Shown here: positions 54,664 to 63,752 of the stretch, piece after piece
Numbering within the stretch: position 1 is the first letter of the stretch
Layout of the letters: every line of letters begins with the position of its first letter
Source: an uncultured Microbacterium sp.
GTDB lineage: Bacteria; Actinomycetota; Actinomycetes; Actinomycetales; Microbacteriaceae
Length of the DNA stretch: 64,000 nt
Direction: 5' to 3'
Assembly (NCBI GenBank): GCA_913774665.1
Contig: CAJYHN010000012.1
Location: 274,299 to 338,298, forward strand
Program-made: the position numbers and the translations under genes
The notes under the pieces: generated by a model
Databases searched by the model: none
The model's input: the letters and a program-made list of their open reading frames with translations, nothing else
What the model was told of the DNA's origin: nothing

Positions 54664-55929
54664 ATGTCCGCAGTGACACGTCAGTTCCCCAACCCGATCG
54701 AGCTGCTCGAACTCATGCAGTTCAAGCGCCCCGACTTCAACGGCCGTCGACGCCGGTTGAACGCCGCCCTCACCATCGGCGACCTGCGCGACATCGCCAA
54801 GCGCCGGACCCCGGCCGCGGCGTTCGACTACACCGACGGCGCGGCCGACAGCGAGGAGGGTCTCGCCCGCGCCCGCCAGGCGTTCGCCGACGTCGAGTTC
54901 CACCCGTCGATCCTGCGCGACGTCTCCCGGGTCGACACGACGTGCCAGATCTTCGGCGGCTCGTCCGCCCTGCCGTTCGGCATCGCCCCGACCGGCTTCA
55001 CCCGACTGATGCAGACCGAGGGCGAGATCGCGGGTGCGGGTGCGGCCGGGGCCGCCGGCATCCCCTTCACCCTGTCGACGCTGGGAACCAGCTCGATCGA
55101 GTCGGTCAGGGAGGCGAATCCCCACGGGCGCAATTGGTTCCAGCTGTACGTGATGAAGCAGCGCGAGATCTCGTACGGCCTGGTCGAGCGCGCCGCCGAA
55201 GCGGGTTTCGACACCCTGTTCTTCACCGTCGACACTCCCGTGGCGGGGGCCCGCCTGCGCGACAAGCGCAACGGGTTCTCGATCCCGCCGCAGCTGAGCG
55301 TGTCGACGATCATCGATGCGCTGCCCCGCCCCTGGTGGTGGTGGGACTTCCTCACCACCCCCAAGCTCGAGTTCGCCTCGCTGAGCGCCACCGGCGGCAC
55401 CGTCGGCGAACTCCTGAACGCCGCCATGGACCCCTCGATCTCCTTCGACGACCTCGCCGAGATCCGCGCCCTGTGGCCGGGCAAGCTCGTTATCAAGGGG
55501 GTGCAGAACGTCGAGGACTCGCGCCGTCTCGCCGACCTCGGGGTCGACGGCATCGTGCTCAGCAACCACGGCGGACGCCAGCTCGACCGCGCGCCCGTCC
55601 CCTTCCACCTGCTGCCCGAGGTGGTGCGCGAGGTGGGCGCCGACACCGAGATCGCGATCGACACGGGCATCATGAACGGCGCCGACATCGTGGCATCCCT
55701 CGCCCTGGGGGCGAAGTTCACGCTGATCGGCCGTGCGTATCTGTACGGCCTCATGGCGGGTGGACGCCAGGGCGTCGATCGGGCGATCCAGATCCTCGCT
55801 GACCAGGTCGTGCGCACCATGCAGCTGCTGCAGGTGACCTCGCTCGCCGAGCTCACCCCGGCGCACATCACCCAGTTGGAGCGCCTGGTGCCTCGCGCCG
55901 CGACCTCGGCGGTCTCGCCGCGGCGGTGA
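54664..55929 (+). CDS. lldD: FMN-dependent L-lactate dehydrogenase / alpha-hydroxy-acid oxidase
   Basis: A 421-residue alpha-hydroxy-acid enzyme. [18 protein letters not shown] is the N-terminal barrel start, [12 protein letters not shown] lies on the FMN pocket, and the active-site motif [15 protein letters not shown] carries the catalytic histidine and arginine. It oxidises L-lactate to pyruvate, feeding ppsA upstream. ATG 54664 follows CGAAAGG. A PWWWWDF stretch near residue 223 is the substrate-loop region and is unusually tryptophan-rich. Confidence 0.9.
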   Translation: MSAVTRQFPNPIELLELMQFKRPDFNGRRRRLNAALTIGDLRDIAKRRTPAAAFDYTDGAADSEEGLARARQAFADVEFHPSILRDVSRVDTTCQIFGGSSALPFGIAPTGFTRLMQTEGEIAGAGAAGAAGIPFTLSTLGTSSIESVREANPHGRNWFQLYVMKQREISYGLVERAAEAGFDTLFFTVDTPVAGARLRDKRNGFSIPPQLSVSTIIDALPRPWWWWDFLTTPKLEFASLSATGGTVGELLNAAMDPSISFDDLAEIRALWPGKLVIKGVQNVEDSRRLADLGVDGIVLSNHGGRQLDRAPVPFHLLPEVVREVGADTEIAIDTGIMNGADIVASLALGAKFTLIGRAYLYGLMAGGRQGVDRAIQILADQVVRTMQLLQVTSLAELTPAHITQLERLVPRAATSAVSPRR

Positions 55930-56042
55930 CACGAGGGGCGGCCGGGCCCCTGCTCGGCGGCCGCGCACGTGCGGCTCGTCGATCGGCCCACCCCCGAGCG
56001 GCAGGGTCGGCGGGGTGCCCGGCAGTCGCGCGGGGCGGCATC

Positions 56043-56450
56043 ATGGATGTCATGGCATCAACGAAGGCCGTCGCCGACACCCTCGTACGTCGTCTGCGGC
56101 GATGGGGCACGGCATCCGTCGTCGTGGGAGGCGCCCTGGCGCTGTTCCCGCGCACCCGCGCCTTCGGCGTGCAGACGGCGATGTGGGGGGCCGTCGACCT
56201 CGGGTTGGCGATGTTCGCCGTCCGCCGCGGGGCCGCGCCGAAGCGTCGCCCCCTGCGGCGTCTGCTGCTGATCAACACCGCGCTCGACGTCGGGTACGTC
56301 GCCGCGGGCGCACATCTCGCGGTTCGCAGGCCGACGTTCGGGGGGCGTCTGGGCGCCGCCGCCGCGCGCGGTCACGGCGTGGCCGTCGTCATCCAGGGCG
56401 CCGCACTGTTCCTGCTCGATCTGACCGCCGCGCGACGCCTGCGCCGCTGA
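56043..56450 (+). CDS. Small membrane protein, DUF6992-like
   Basis: A 135-residue protein with four hydrophobic stretches: ASVVVGGALALFP, AMWGAVDLGLAMFAVRR, LLLINTALDVGYVAAGAHLA and GHGVAVVIQGAALFLLDLTA. The QTAMWGAVDLGLA and NTALDVGYV elements resemble a DUF6992-type family; the match is by memory only. ATG 56043 is chosen; another ATG nine bases on is possible. Function unknown. Confidence 0.6.
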   Translation: MDVMASTKAVADTLVRRLRRWGTASVVVGGALALFPRTRAFGVQTAMWGAVDLGLAMFAVRRGAAPKRRPLRRLLLINTALDVGYVAAGAHLAVRRPTFGGRLGAAAARGHGVAVVIQGAALFLLDLTAARRLRR

Positions 56451-56551
56451 GACCCGGGCCGGTCGCGGTCCGATCGCCTCCCCCGACGCGGACGGAGGGC
56501 CCGGACGCGTGCACGACACCGCGCGGGCCCCGCTCCTGCTAGCGTGCGGGG

Positions 56552-56959
56552 GTGATTCCGGATGCCACCACCCCACGCCGAATCCACGTCTCGGCCGCGG
56601 TGATCATCGACGCGGACGGGCGCCTGCTGGTCGTGCGCAAGGCCGGAACGACGGCGTTCATGCAGCCCGGCGGCAAGCCCGAGGCCGGCGAGTCGCCCGC
56701 GGAGACCCTCGCGCGCGAGCTGGCCGAAGAGGTGGGCCTGCGCGTCCGCGCCGATGAGCTCGAGCCGCTCGGCTCGTTCACCGCGAGCGCCGCGAACGAG
56801 CCGGGGTTCGAGGTCGTCGCCGAGGTCTTCCGCGTCGACATCGGCGACCAGCAGCCGATCCCGGATGCCGAGATCGCCGAGCTCCGCTGGGTCACCGCGG
56901 CCACGGCATCCGGCCTCGACATCGCGCCCCTCGCTCGCGAGTACTTCCTGCCCGCCTGA
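56552..56959 (+). CDS. NUDIX hydrolase
   Basis: A 135-residue pyrophosphohydrolase. The Nudix box reads GGKPEAGESPAETLARELAEEVGL (residues about 41-64 in part), complete with the catalytic E-x-x-x-R-E-x-x-E-E pattern. Substrate unknown (nucleoside diphosphate derivative). GTG 56552 lies 6 nt after TAGCGT (56540-56545) with no Shine-Dalgarno: a clear leaderless start. Confidence 0.9.
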   Translation: MIPDATTPRRIHVSAAVIIDADGRLLVVRKAGTTAFMQPGGKPEAGESPAETLARELAEEVGLRVRADELEPLGSFTASAANEPGFEVVAEVFRVDIGDQQPIPDAEIAELRWVTAATASGLDIAPLAREYFLPA

Positions 56960-56982
56960 GCCCGCGCGAGCCCCCGACGCAC

Positions 56983-57043
56983 GTCGAGTGTCCACAACAC
57001 CCGGACGGAATCGAAAATCGTCCGGGTGTTCTGGACACTCAAC
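56983..57043. repeat. 61-bp dispersed palindromic repeat, copy 4
   Basis: Matches the family with one change in the last arm (GGACACTCaAC). It lies 24 nt after the NUDIX stop and 134 nt from the convergent SDR stop, and abuts a GC-rich tandem repeat. Confidence 0.9.
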
Positions 57044-57044
57044 C

Positions 57045-57150
57045 GGGCCGGGCGCGGGCCGGGCCGGGCGCGGGCCGGGCCGGGCGCGGGCGGGGCCGGG
57101 ACGGGCGCGGGCCGAGCCGGGGCGGGCGCGGCCCGGGCGGGCGCGGGACG
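57045..57150. repeat. GC-only tandem repeat (16-bp unit)
   Basis: The unit GGGCCGGGCGCGGGCC repeats at 57045, 57061 and 57077 (the last with one change), then degenerates through about 60 nt of almost pure G+C. It sits between the 61-bp palindrome and the SDR stop. It reads as slippage-derived sequence; apparent open frames across it are artefacts of the lack of A/T. Confidence 0.85.
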
Positions 57151-57176
57151 CGACCCGCAGACCACCCCGCGTCGGC

Positions 57177-58664
57177 CTACCAGCTGCCCTTGGCGTAGTC
57201 CTTCAGGAAGATGCCGAACAGGTCCTCGCCGGCCTCGCCGCGCACGATCGGGTCGTACACGCGGGCCGCACCGTCGACGAGGTCGAGCGGGGCGTGGAAA
57301 CCCTCTTCGGCGAGGCGCACCTTGGTGAAGTGCGGGCGCTCGTCGGTGATCCAGCCGGTGTCCACGGCGGTCATGAGGATGCCGTCGGTCTCGAACATCT
57401 CGCGGGCGCTCGTGCGCGTCAGCATGTTCAGTGCGGCCTTGGCCATGTTCGTGTGCGGGTGGCCGGGGCCCTTGTACCCGCGGCCGAACACGCCCTCCAT
57501 CGCCGAGACGTTCACGACGTACTTGCGCCGCGCCGAAGACGCGGCCATCGCCGGACGCAGCCGGCTCACGAGCAGGAACGGCGCGGTCATGTTCGCCAGC
57601 TGCACCTCGAGCATCTCGAGGGGTTCGACCTGATCGACGTGCTGCGTCCAGCTGTTGATCCGGTCCTCGTCGGGCACGAGACCGCCCGCGTCGATCGCGG
57701 TACCCGCGGCCAGCCGCTCGAGCGACGACGACCCGGCGGCCATCGCCTCGGCGGTCAACTCCTCTGCGGTGCGTGCGGCGGAGGCGAGGATCGGGTGCGC
57801 CGACACCGACTGGGCGAGCGCCAGCGGGTGCGCGTCGTTCGTGTGGCCGAAGGTGACCAGCTCGGGCAGCGGCCCGTCGGGGAGCGGTGCGAGTTCGGCA
57901 TCCACCAGGGGTTTGTACGCCCCCGGCGAGCGTCGAACCGTCTGCGCGGCGTTGTTGATGAGGATGTCGAGAGGACCATCGGATGCCACGGACTCGGCCA
58001 ACCCGATCACCTGGGCGGGGTCGCGCAGGTCGATGCCGACGACCTTGAGCCGGTGGATCCAGTCGGCGCTGTCGGGGAGCGACGAGAAGCGGCGGACCGC
58101 GTCGCGCGGGAAGCGCGTGGTGATGGTGGTGTGCGCGCCGTCGCGCAGCAGTCGCAGCGCGATGTACATGCCGATCTTGGCGCGGCCGCCGGTGAGCAGG
58201 GCGCGCTTGCCGGTGAGGTCGGTGCGGGCGTCTCGCTTGGCGTGGCTCATGGCCGCGCAGTCGGGGCAGAGCTGGTGGTAGAACGCGTCGACGAGCGTGT
58301 AGTCCCGCTTGCAGATGTAGCAGGCGCGCGCCCTGATGAGCTCTCCGGCGAACGGCGTGGTCGTGCGCGTGGCGAGCGGGATGCCGCGCGTCTCGTCGTC
58401 GATGCGGTCGGCGGCTCCGGTCGCGGTGGCGGCGACGACGGCGCGATCCGCGTCGGCGATGCGCTGGCGCTTCTCTTTGCGCGACTGGCGCTTGACGTCT
58501 TTGTAGAGCTTGCCGGTCCGGCGGCGCAGGGCGATGTACGCGGGGTCTTCGGGGTCGAGCGAGGAGGCGGCGTCGATGACGCGCAGCGCGATCTCGAGCT
58601 CGGTCGGATCGATGGATGCCGCCGACGCGGCGTCTCGATCGGGGCTCAGGGGTGTTTCGGGCAC
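57177..58664 (-). CDS. SDR-family oxidoreductase with N-terminal zinc ribbon
   Basis: A 495-residue protein. The first 100 residues are helical and charged (LRRRTGKLYKDVKRQSRKEK). Residues about 110-135 carry a zinc-ribbon pair CYICKRDYTLVDAFYHQLCPDC (in two parts: CYIC and CPDC). The SDR domain follows: ALLTGGRAKIGMYIALRLLR as the NADP motif, ILINNAAQTVRR, and the catalytic NVSAMEG plus the YKGPGHPHTNMAKAALN region. The same zinc-ribbon SDR arrangement occurs in fungi and plants, so it is a real family of unknown substrate. GTG 58664 is 5 nt after TACACT: leaderless. Confidence 0.85.
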   Translation of the reverse strand: MPETPLSPDRDAASAASIDPTELEIALRVIDAASSLDPEDPAYIALRRRTGKLYKDVKRQSRKEKRQRIADADRAVVAATATGAADRIDDETRGIPLATRTTTPFAGELIRARACYICKRDYTLVDAFYHQLCPDCAAMSHAKRDARTDLTGKRALLTGGRAKIGMYIALRLLRDGAHTTITTRFPRDAVRRFSSLPDSADWIHRLKVVGIDLRDPAQVIGLAESVASDGPLDILINNAAQTVRRSPGAYKPLVDAELAPLPDGPLPELVTFGHTNDAHPLALAQSVSAHPILASAARTAEELTAEAMAAGSSSLERLAAGTAIDAGGLVPDEDRINSWTQHVDQVEPLEMLEVQLANMTAPFLLVSRLRPAMAASSARRKYVVNVSAMEGVFGRGYKGPGHPHTNMAKAALNMLTRTSAREMFETDGILMTAVDTGWITDERPHFTKVRLAEEGFHAPLDLVDGAARVYDPIVRGEAGEDLFGIFLKDYAKGSW

Positions 58665-58906
58665 AGGGAAGTGTACCGAGGCGACTCTGAACGATCGGTG
58701 GGCCGAGCGCCACTGCTCATGACCTCAGGATCCCCTCAGCTGCTCATCCGAATGCTGACGGCAGCGGTGACCCGACCGACGAGACTCTCGAGAGGTTCCG
58801 TGAGGTTCATGTCTCACTTTCGACTCATTCGAGTCCACGTCGAAACACGTCGCTCGCGGGCGAGCAATCGTGCGCACCCCTGCCATCGGGGCGGGCGGGG
58901 TCCGCG

Positions 58907-59053
58907 TCAGCGCCGGTCGGACTCGACCCAGCGCGTGTGCGACTTCAGCGCGTGCAGCACGGCGAGGCGGACGGTGACGTACAGCACGGCCCCGACGGCG
59001 ACCAAGGCGACGCCCCACACGAGCAACAGGTAGAGGAAGTGGACTCCGAACAC
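58907..59053 (-). CDS. Small 48-residue single-TM membrane protein
   Basis: A short frame from GTG 59053 to TGA 58907-58909. It reads VFGVHFLYLLLVWGVALVAV then AVLYVTVRLAVLHALKSHTR and ends WVESDRR: one long membrane helix and a basic cytoplasmic end. It begins 9 nt after the acyltransferase stop, on the same strand, and uses GC-ending codons like real genes. No Shine-Dalgarno is obvious. Probably a small membrane partner or an independent small protein. Confidence 0.55.
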   Translation of the reverse strand: MFGVHFLYLLLVWGVALVAVGAVLYVTVRLAVLHALKSHTRWVESDRR

Positions 59054-59062
59054 TCCGCGAGC

Positions 59063-60256
59063 CTAGCGAGAGGCGGCGCGAGCGGGTGTCGGCGCGCCCG
59101 GCGTTGCTCCGCCGACGGCAGCCCCCGTGCCTTCGGACACCCGCCGCGAGCGGTCGTAGCGCAGCAGCCACTTCTGCGCGGGGATCTCGACGGCCCGGTG
59201 CAGCACCCACGCGATCGCGAGGGCGAGGGCGAAGGCGGCGAGCGCGAGCAGCAGCGCGTGACGCCACGGCAGCTGCGGGTGCCCCTCGGGCCACGACGAC
59301 GACACCGACGCGATCACGAGCAGGTGAACGAGGTAGAAGGCGAACGACACGCGTCCGAGCTCCTGCCAGAGCGGGCGGGCGAGAAAGGTCGAGCGACCGC
59401 GCGCGTCGGCCGCCGCGAGCGAGGTGACCAGAAGCGCGAACGACCCGACGGTGGCGGCGAGACCCGGGTGGATGTCGGTTCCGGGGATCGGGGGCGCCTC
59501 CGACAGGGCGTAGCCCGCGACCGCGAGGGGGAGCGTGTAGCGCAGCTTCCACGGCATCCACCCTCCGCTCTTCATGAGCAGCGCGAGGGTGACGCCCAGC
59601 ACGAACTCGGGCAGGCGCAGAAGCGGAGTGGATGCCGCTGACATCGGCACAGGTGAGATGGCGGCGATCTGGGGGGCCAGGGCGACGAGCACGAGCGATG
59701 CCACGACCACACCTGCGCGCGCGCGGTTCGACAGACGCACGAGGGGGCGGATGAGGAACGGGAAGCTCAGGTAGAAGAACGCCTCGCACACGAGCGACCA
59801 GCTGGCGGGGTTTCCCGCCTGCCACCAGTCGGGCACCCAGCCGTTGACGAGGAAGACGTTCGCGACCAGGGGCGCTCGTCCCGCGGTCTGGATCTCGGGC
59901 ACGAGGGTCGCCGCCGCAACGAGGGCGAGTCCCACCCCGACCAGGTGCAGGGGGTAGATGCGGGCGAAGCGGTGCCAGTAGAACGACCCGGCGCTCTGGT
60001 GCGGCTTGTGGCCCCAGGCGAGCACGAAGCCCGAGAGGATGAAGAAAAGGGTGACGCCGGTCTTGCCGGCCTCGAAGACGAAGGCCCATACCGTCCCGGC
60101 GGTGCCGCCGAAGTACTCCACGGCCATGAGGTGGTGACCGAAGATGAGCATCGCCGTCGCCCAGCGGAGCCCCGTCAGAGAGGGCAGGTGACGGGCGGCG
60201 TTCGCGGGACGGGATGCCGTCGGCGCGACGGCCGCGCGGGCCACGGGTGCCGTCAT
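59063..60256 (-). CDS. Acyltransferase 3 family membrane protein
   Basis: A 397-residue multipass acyltransferase. LTGLRWATAMLIFGHHLMAVEYF contains the family R-x10-H catalytic-type motif in TM1, GVTLFFILSGFVLAW and WHRFARIYPLHL follow, and the remaining about nine helices are clear. Members O-acylate cell-surface sugars or antibiotics. ATG 60256 is chosen because residues before it in the longer frame are unlike a membrane protein start. Probably surface glycan modification. Confidence 0.85.
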   Translation of the reverse strand: MTAPVARAAVAPTASRPANAARHLPSLTGLRWATAMLIFGHHLMAVEYFGGTAGTVWAFVFEAGKTGVTLFFILSGFVLAWGHKPHQSAGSFYWHRFARIYPLHLVGVGLALVAAATLVPEIQTAGRAPLVANVFLVNGWVPDWWQAGNPASWSLVCEAFFYLSFPFLIRPLVRLSNRARAGVVVASLVLVALAPQIAAISPVPMSAASTPLLRLPEFVLGVTLALLMKSGGWMPWKLRYTLPLAVAGYALSEAPPIPGTDIHPGLAATVGSFALLVTSLAAADARGRSTFLARPLWQELGRVSFAFYLVHLLVIASVSSSWPEGHPQLPWRHALLLALAAFALALAIAWVLHRAVEIPAQKWLLRYDRSRRVSEGTGAAVGGATPGAPTPARAASR

Positions 60257-60486
60257 GGTGCTGATGGTCGTCGCCTCCGTGTCGTCTCTCGCGCCGGCGA
60301 TGAGTGACCCGTGCGCGGCGCACGAGTCCACACCGACCCGGGAGAAGCTACCGGTCGAGTGTCAAGAAACGCCTGAAAGGGCCGGGGCTTGACGTCGTCG
60401 GCATCCCTTCTCGTGGATAAGGACCGGGCCCCGTGGGTAGCCTGGCGGTTCCGCGCCGATCCCCTGGCGCCGGGGGGAGATGGCAG

Positions 60487-60876
60487 ATGGCCACACGTTC
60501 GATGTACCCGGTTCCGCCGGAGAAGCTCGCTCGTCGCGCGCGGCTCTTCGCGTTCGTGCTGGCGCCGGTCTTCGCCGTCGTCGCGGTCATGTACCTGTGG
60601 ATCGGTCGGGACCAGCCCACCCTTCTCGCGGGTGGGGTGACGGTCGCTCTGCTGAGCGTTCTGTGGATCGTCGCCGCGCTGCGTCCATCTGCCAGGGTCC
60701 ATCTCGCGGCCCTCGCGGTCGCGGGGGGCGGGGCTGTCATCGCGGCCGTGGCGGCGTTTGCGTCCGTCGGGGCGACGAACGGTCTGTCCGTCACGTATCT
60801 GATCGGCGTGGTCGTCAACATCGCCATCGGGTACTTCTTCGTGCGCCTCACCGTGCGGGCCGTGATGGCGCGCTGA
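60487..60876 (+). CDS. Four-TM membrane protein of unknown function
   Basis: A 129-residue protein: ARLFAFVLAPVFAVVAVMYLW, LLAGGVTVALLSVLWIVAAL, LAALAVAGGGAVIAAVAAF and VTYLIGVVVNIAIGYFFV are membrane helices. ATG 60487 follows GGGGGAGA. I do not recognise a family. Confidence 0.7.
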   Translation: MATRSMYPVPPEKLARRARLFAFVLAPVFAVVAVMYLWIGRDQPTLLAGGVTVALLSVLWIVAALRPSARVHLAALAVAGGGAVIAAVAAFASVGATNGLSVTYLIGVVVNIAIGYFFVRLTVRAVMAR

Positions 60877-60978
60877 TCCCGCGCGCGTCGACACGCGGCG
60901 GCAATCCGAATCGCGTGCTTCTCCGAAAAATGCGTGTCGGTCCCCCACCCGGGGTCCGTGCACTCGCCCGGAGGAATG

Positions 60979-62814
60979 ATGATCGAGACGCACACGCCCG
61001 CTTTGGCGCGCCTGGACGCGTTCACCAACGTGACCGATCTGCTCGTTCGCCGAGCGGAAGAGGCCCCCGATCACATCGCCTTCGAGGTGCCGGTCGACGG
61101 CGGGTGGGAGCCGGTCACCACCGTCGCATTCCTCGACGCGGTCCGCGCCCTCGCGAAGGGGATGGTGGGCGCGGGGCTCCAGCCCGGCGACACCGTGGCC
61201 ATCATGGCGCCGACGCGCTACGAGTGGGCCGTCGCCGACCTGGCCACCTGGTTCGCCGGGGGTGTGGTCGTTCCCGTGTACGACTCGTCGTCGGCCTCGC
61301 AGGTCGAGGCGATCGTGCGCGATGCCCGTGTGCGCCTCGCCGTCGCCGGAACGCGTGCCCACGCCGACCTGCTCACCGACGCGCTCGCGCGGGGCGAGGG
61401 CGAGACACTCGGTGTCTGGGCGATGGCGGGCGCCGACGGCGTCCCCTCGCTCGACGAGCTCAGCGCTCGGGGGGCGGACGTCTCGGATGCCGCGCTCGAG
61501 GACCGACGCACCCTCGCCGGCCACGACGACCCGGCCACGATCGTCTACACCTCGGGCACCACGGGTGAGCCCAAGGGGGCCGTGCTGACGCACGCGAACT
61601 TCCTCGGCCAGGTGCTGAACATCGCCGCCGCCTACCGCGAGGTCGTCCATCCACGGGGTAACACGATCATCTTCCTGCCGCTCGCGCACGTGCTCGCCCG
61701 TGGCCTGCAACTCATCTGCATCGCGAGCGGCATGCGCATCGCGCACCTCTCCGAGCCGGCGCAGGTCGTCCCCGCTCTCGCGGTGCTGCGTCCCACCTTC
61801 CTCGTGGCGGTTCCGCGGGTGCTGCAGAAGATCCAGTCCGCCGCCGCCGACAAGGCCGCTGAGAAGAACCTCGGCCCGGTCTGGGCCCGCGCGGTCTCGA
61901 CCGCGATCCGCGGGGGTCGCTTCGCCGAATTCCAGGATGCCGGCCATCCGCGTCCCGTTCCGTTCGGCTTCCGCGTGCGAAAGGCCGTCTTCGATGCCCT
62001 GTTCTACTCGCGCCTGCGCGCGGTGATGGGCGGTCGCGTGGGGTACATCCTGTCGGGTGGGGCGACCCTCGATCGCGATCTGTCGTTGTTCTTCCGGGGG
62101 ATCGGCGTTCCGGTCATCGAGGGCTACGGCCTGACCGAGACGACCGCGCCGCTCACCGGCAACCTCCCGGGGCGCATCGCGTCGGGCACCGTGGGGCTGC
62201 CGCTTCCCGGCTCGACCGTGCGCATCAGCCCGCAGGGCGAGGTGCTCGCGCGGGGCGTGGGCGTGTTCTCGGGGTACCGCGATCCGCGGCACGACGCCGA
62301 GGCGTTCGTGGACGGGTTCTTCCGCACGGGTGACCTCGGGCGCATCGACGACTCCGGGCGCCTGGTCCTCGAGGGGCGTCTGAAAGACGTCATCGTCACC
62401 TCGAACGGCAAGACGGTAGTGCCCGCCCGCTGGGAGGGCGCGGTCGAGGCGAGCCCGCTCGTGCAGCACGCCGTCATGGTCGGCGAGGGCAAGCCCTATC
62501 TCTCGGCCCTGCTGATCCTCGACCCCGAGCAGTCCGCCGCGTGGCTGGCCGCCAACGGTTCCGCGCTCGAGCCCGGCACCCCCGGGGCCGTGCGCGCGGT
62601 CGACGATCCCCGCCTGACCGCCCACCTGCAGACCACCGTCGACGCGGCGAACGCCCTCGTGGCGCGCAGCGAGCAGGTGCGTCGCTTCACCCTCGTGCTC
62701 GCCGATCTCGACGACCACGAGCTGGTGACCCCTACTCTCAAGATCAAGCGCCGCGAGGTCCTGCACCGCGCCGCCGACACGATCGACACCCTGTACCGAG
62801 GAGCCGCCTCATGA
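60979..62814 (+). CDS. Long-chain fatty-acid-CoA ligase (AMP-forming, FadD15-like)
   Basis: A 611-residue ANL-superfamily enzyme. AMP motif YTSGTTGEPKGAVLTH near residue 193, the acyl-binding GYGLTETTAPLTGN near 385, and the hinge/C-terminal TGDLGRIDDSGRLVLEGRLKDVIVTSNGKTV near 455. The size and N-terminal order match the FadD15-like long-chain synthetases of actinobacteria. ATG 60979 is 4 nt after GGAGG; ATG 60976 would be too close. Its TGA overlaps the next ATG (ATGA). Confidence 0.9.
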   Translation: MIETHTPALARLDAFTNVTDLLVRRAEEAPDHIAFEVPVDGGWEPVTTVAFLDAVRALAKGMVGAGLQPGDTVAIMAPTRYEWAVADLATWFAGGVVVPVYDSSSASQVEAIVRDARVRLAVAGTRAHADLLTDALARGEGETLGVWAMAGADGVPSLDELSARGADVSDAALEDRRTLAGHDDPATIVYTSGTTGEPKGAVLTHANFLGQVLNIAAAYREVVHPRGNTIIFLPLAHVLARGLQLICIASGMRIAHLSEPAQVVPALAVLRPTFLVAVPRVLQKIQSAAADKAAEKNLGPVWARAVSTAIRGGRFAEFQDAGHPRPVPFGFRVRKAVFDALFYSRLRAVMGGRVGYILSGGATLDRDLSLFFRGIGVPVIEGYGLTETTAPLTGNLPGRIASGTVGLPLPGSTVRISPQGEVLARGVGVFSGYRDPRHDAEAFVDGFFRTGDLGRIDDSGRLVLEGRLKDVIVTSNGKTVVPARWEGAVEASPLVQHAVMVGEGKPYLSALLILDPEQSAAWLAANGSALEPGTPGAVRAVDDPRLTAHLQTTVDAANALVARSEQVRRFTLVLADLDDHELVTPTLKIKRREVLHRAADTIDTLYRGAAS

Positions 62815-63737
62815 CCGCACCTGTTCCCCCCACCTCGGAACGGTCCCCCGCGACCCAGAACCGCACGGCTGTCATCGCGATCGTGGTGGCCCTCGTCATC
62901 GGCGCGGGCCTCGCGGTCGCCGGAAGCTTCAGCGGGGCGCGGGTCGCCGGCATCCCGGTGTTCGCGATCGCCGTGACGGCGGCTTTCGTCATCCAGTTCC
63001 TCGTCTTCATCCCCTCGGCGCTGCGCCGCACCGAGCGGTTCTTCGACCTCACCGGCAGTGCGACGTTCATCGCCGTCTCGGTGGCGGTGGCCCTGCTCGC
63101 GCCCCAGCAGGACGCCCGCGGGTGGATCCTCGCCGCGATGGTCGTCGTGTGGGCGGCGCGCCTGGGATCGTTCCTCTTCGCGCGCGTGCACCGCGCCGGC
63201 TCCGACGGTCGTTTCGACGAGATCAAGACGAAGCCGCTGCGCTTCCTGCAGGTGTGGGCGATCCAGGGGCTCTGGGTGTCGCTGACCGCGTCGGCCGCGT
63301 GGATCGCGATGAGCGCGGATGCCACCGCGCGTTCGTCCCTCGACGGTTTCGCGATCGCCGGCATCGTGGTGTGGATCGCCGGCATGGTGTTCGAGGTCGT
63401 CGCCGACCTGCAGAAGCAGGCGTTCCGCGCCGACCCCGCGAACAAAGGCGAGTTCATCCGCACGGGCCTGTGGTCCAGGTCGCGCCACCCCAACTACTTC
63501 GGAGAGATCCTCGTCTGGGTCGGCGTCTTCCTCGTCGCCGCTCCCGTGCTGCAGGGCTGGCAGTGGGTCGCCGTCCTGTCGCCGCTGTTCGTCATCCTGC
63601 TGCTCACGCGGGTCAGCGGCATCCCGCTGCTCGAGAAGCGCGCCGACGAGAAGTGGGGCGATCGCGCCGACTACCGCGCCTACCGCGACGCGACGCCGGT
63701 GCTGATTCCGGCGCTGACCGCTCGATCGGGATCGTGA
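62811..63737 (+). CDS. DUF1295 / steroid 5-alpha-reductase-like membrane protein
   Basis: A 308-residue membrane protein with about eight hydrophobic segments. The C-terminal part carries the DUF1295/ICMT-like motif RTGLWSRSRHPNYFGEILVWVGVFL and later YRAYRDATPVLIP. FFDLTGSATFIAVSVAVALL and KPLRFLQVWAIQGLWVSLTASA are further landmarks. Such proteins may reduce or methylate lipids. Translationally coupled to the acyl-CoA ligase by ATGA, which supports a lipid role. Confidence 0.85.
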   Translation: MTAPVPPTSERSPATQNRTAVIAIVVALVIGAGLAVAGSFSGARVAGIPVFAIAVTAAFVIQFLVFIPSALRRTERFFDLTGSATFIAVSVAVALLAPQQDARGWILAAMVVVWAARLGSFLFARVHRAGSDGRFDEIKTKPLRFLQVWAIQGLWVSLTASAAWIAMSADATARSSLDGFAIAGIVVWIAGMVFEVVADLQKQAFRADPANKGEFIRTGLWSRSRHPNYFGEILVWVGVFLVAAPVLQGWQWVAVLSPLFVILLLTRVSGIPLLEKRADEKWGDRADYRAYRDATPVLIPALTARSGS

Positions 63738-63752
63738 GGAGCGCCCCCGTCG

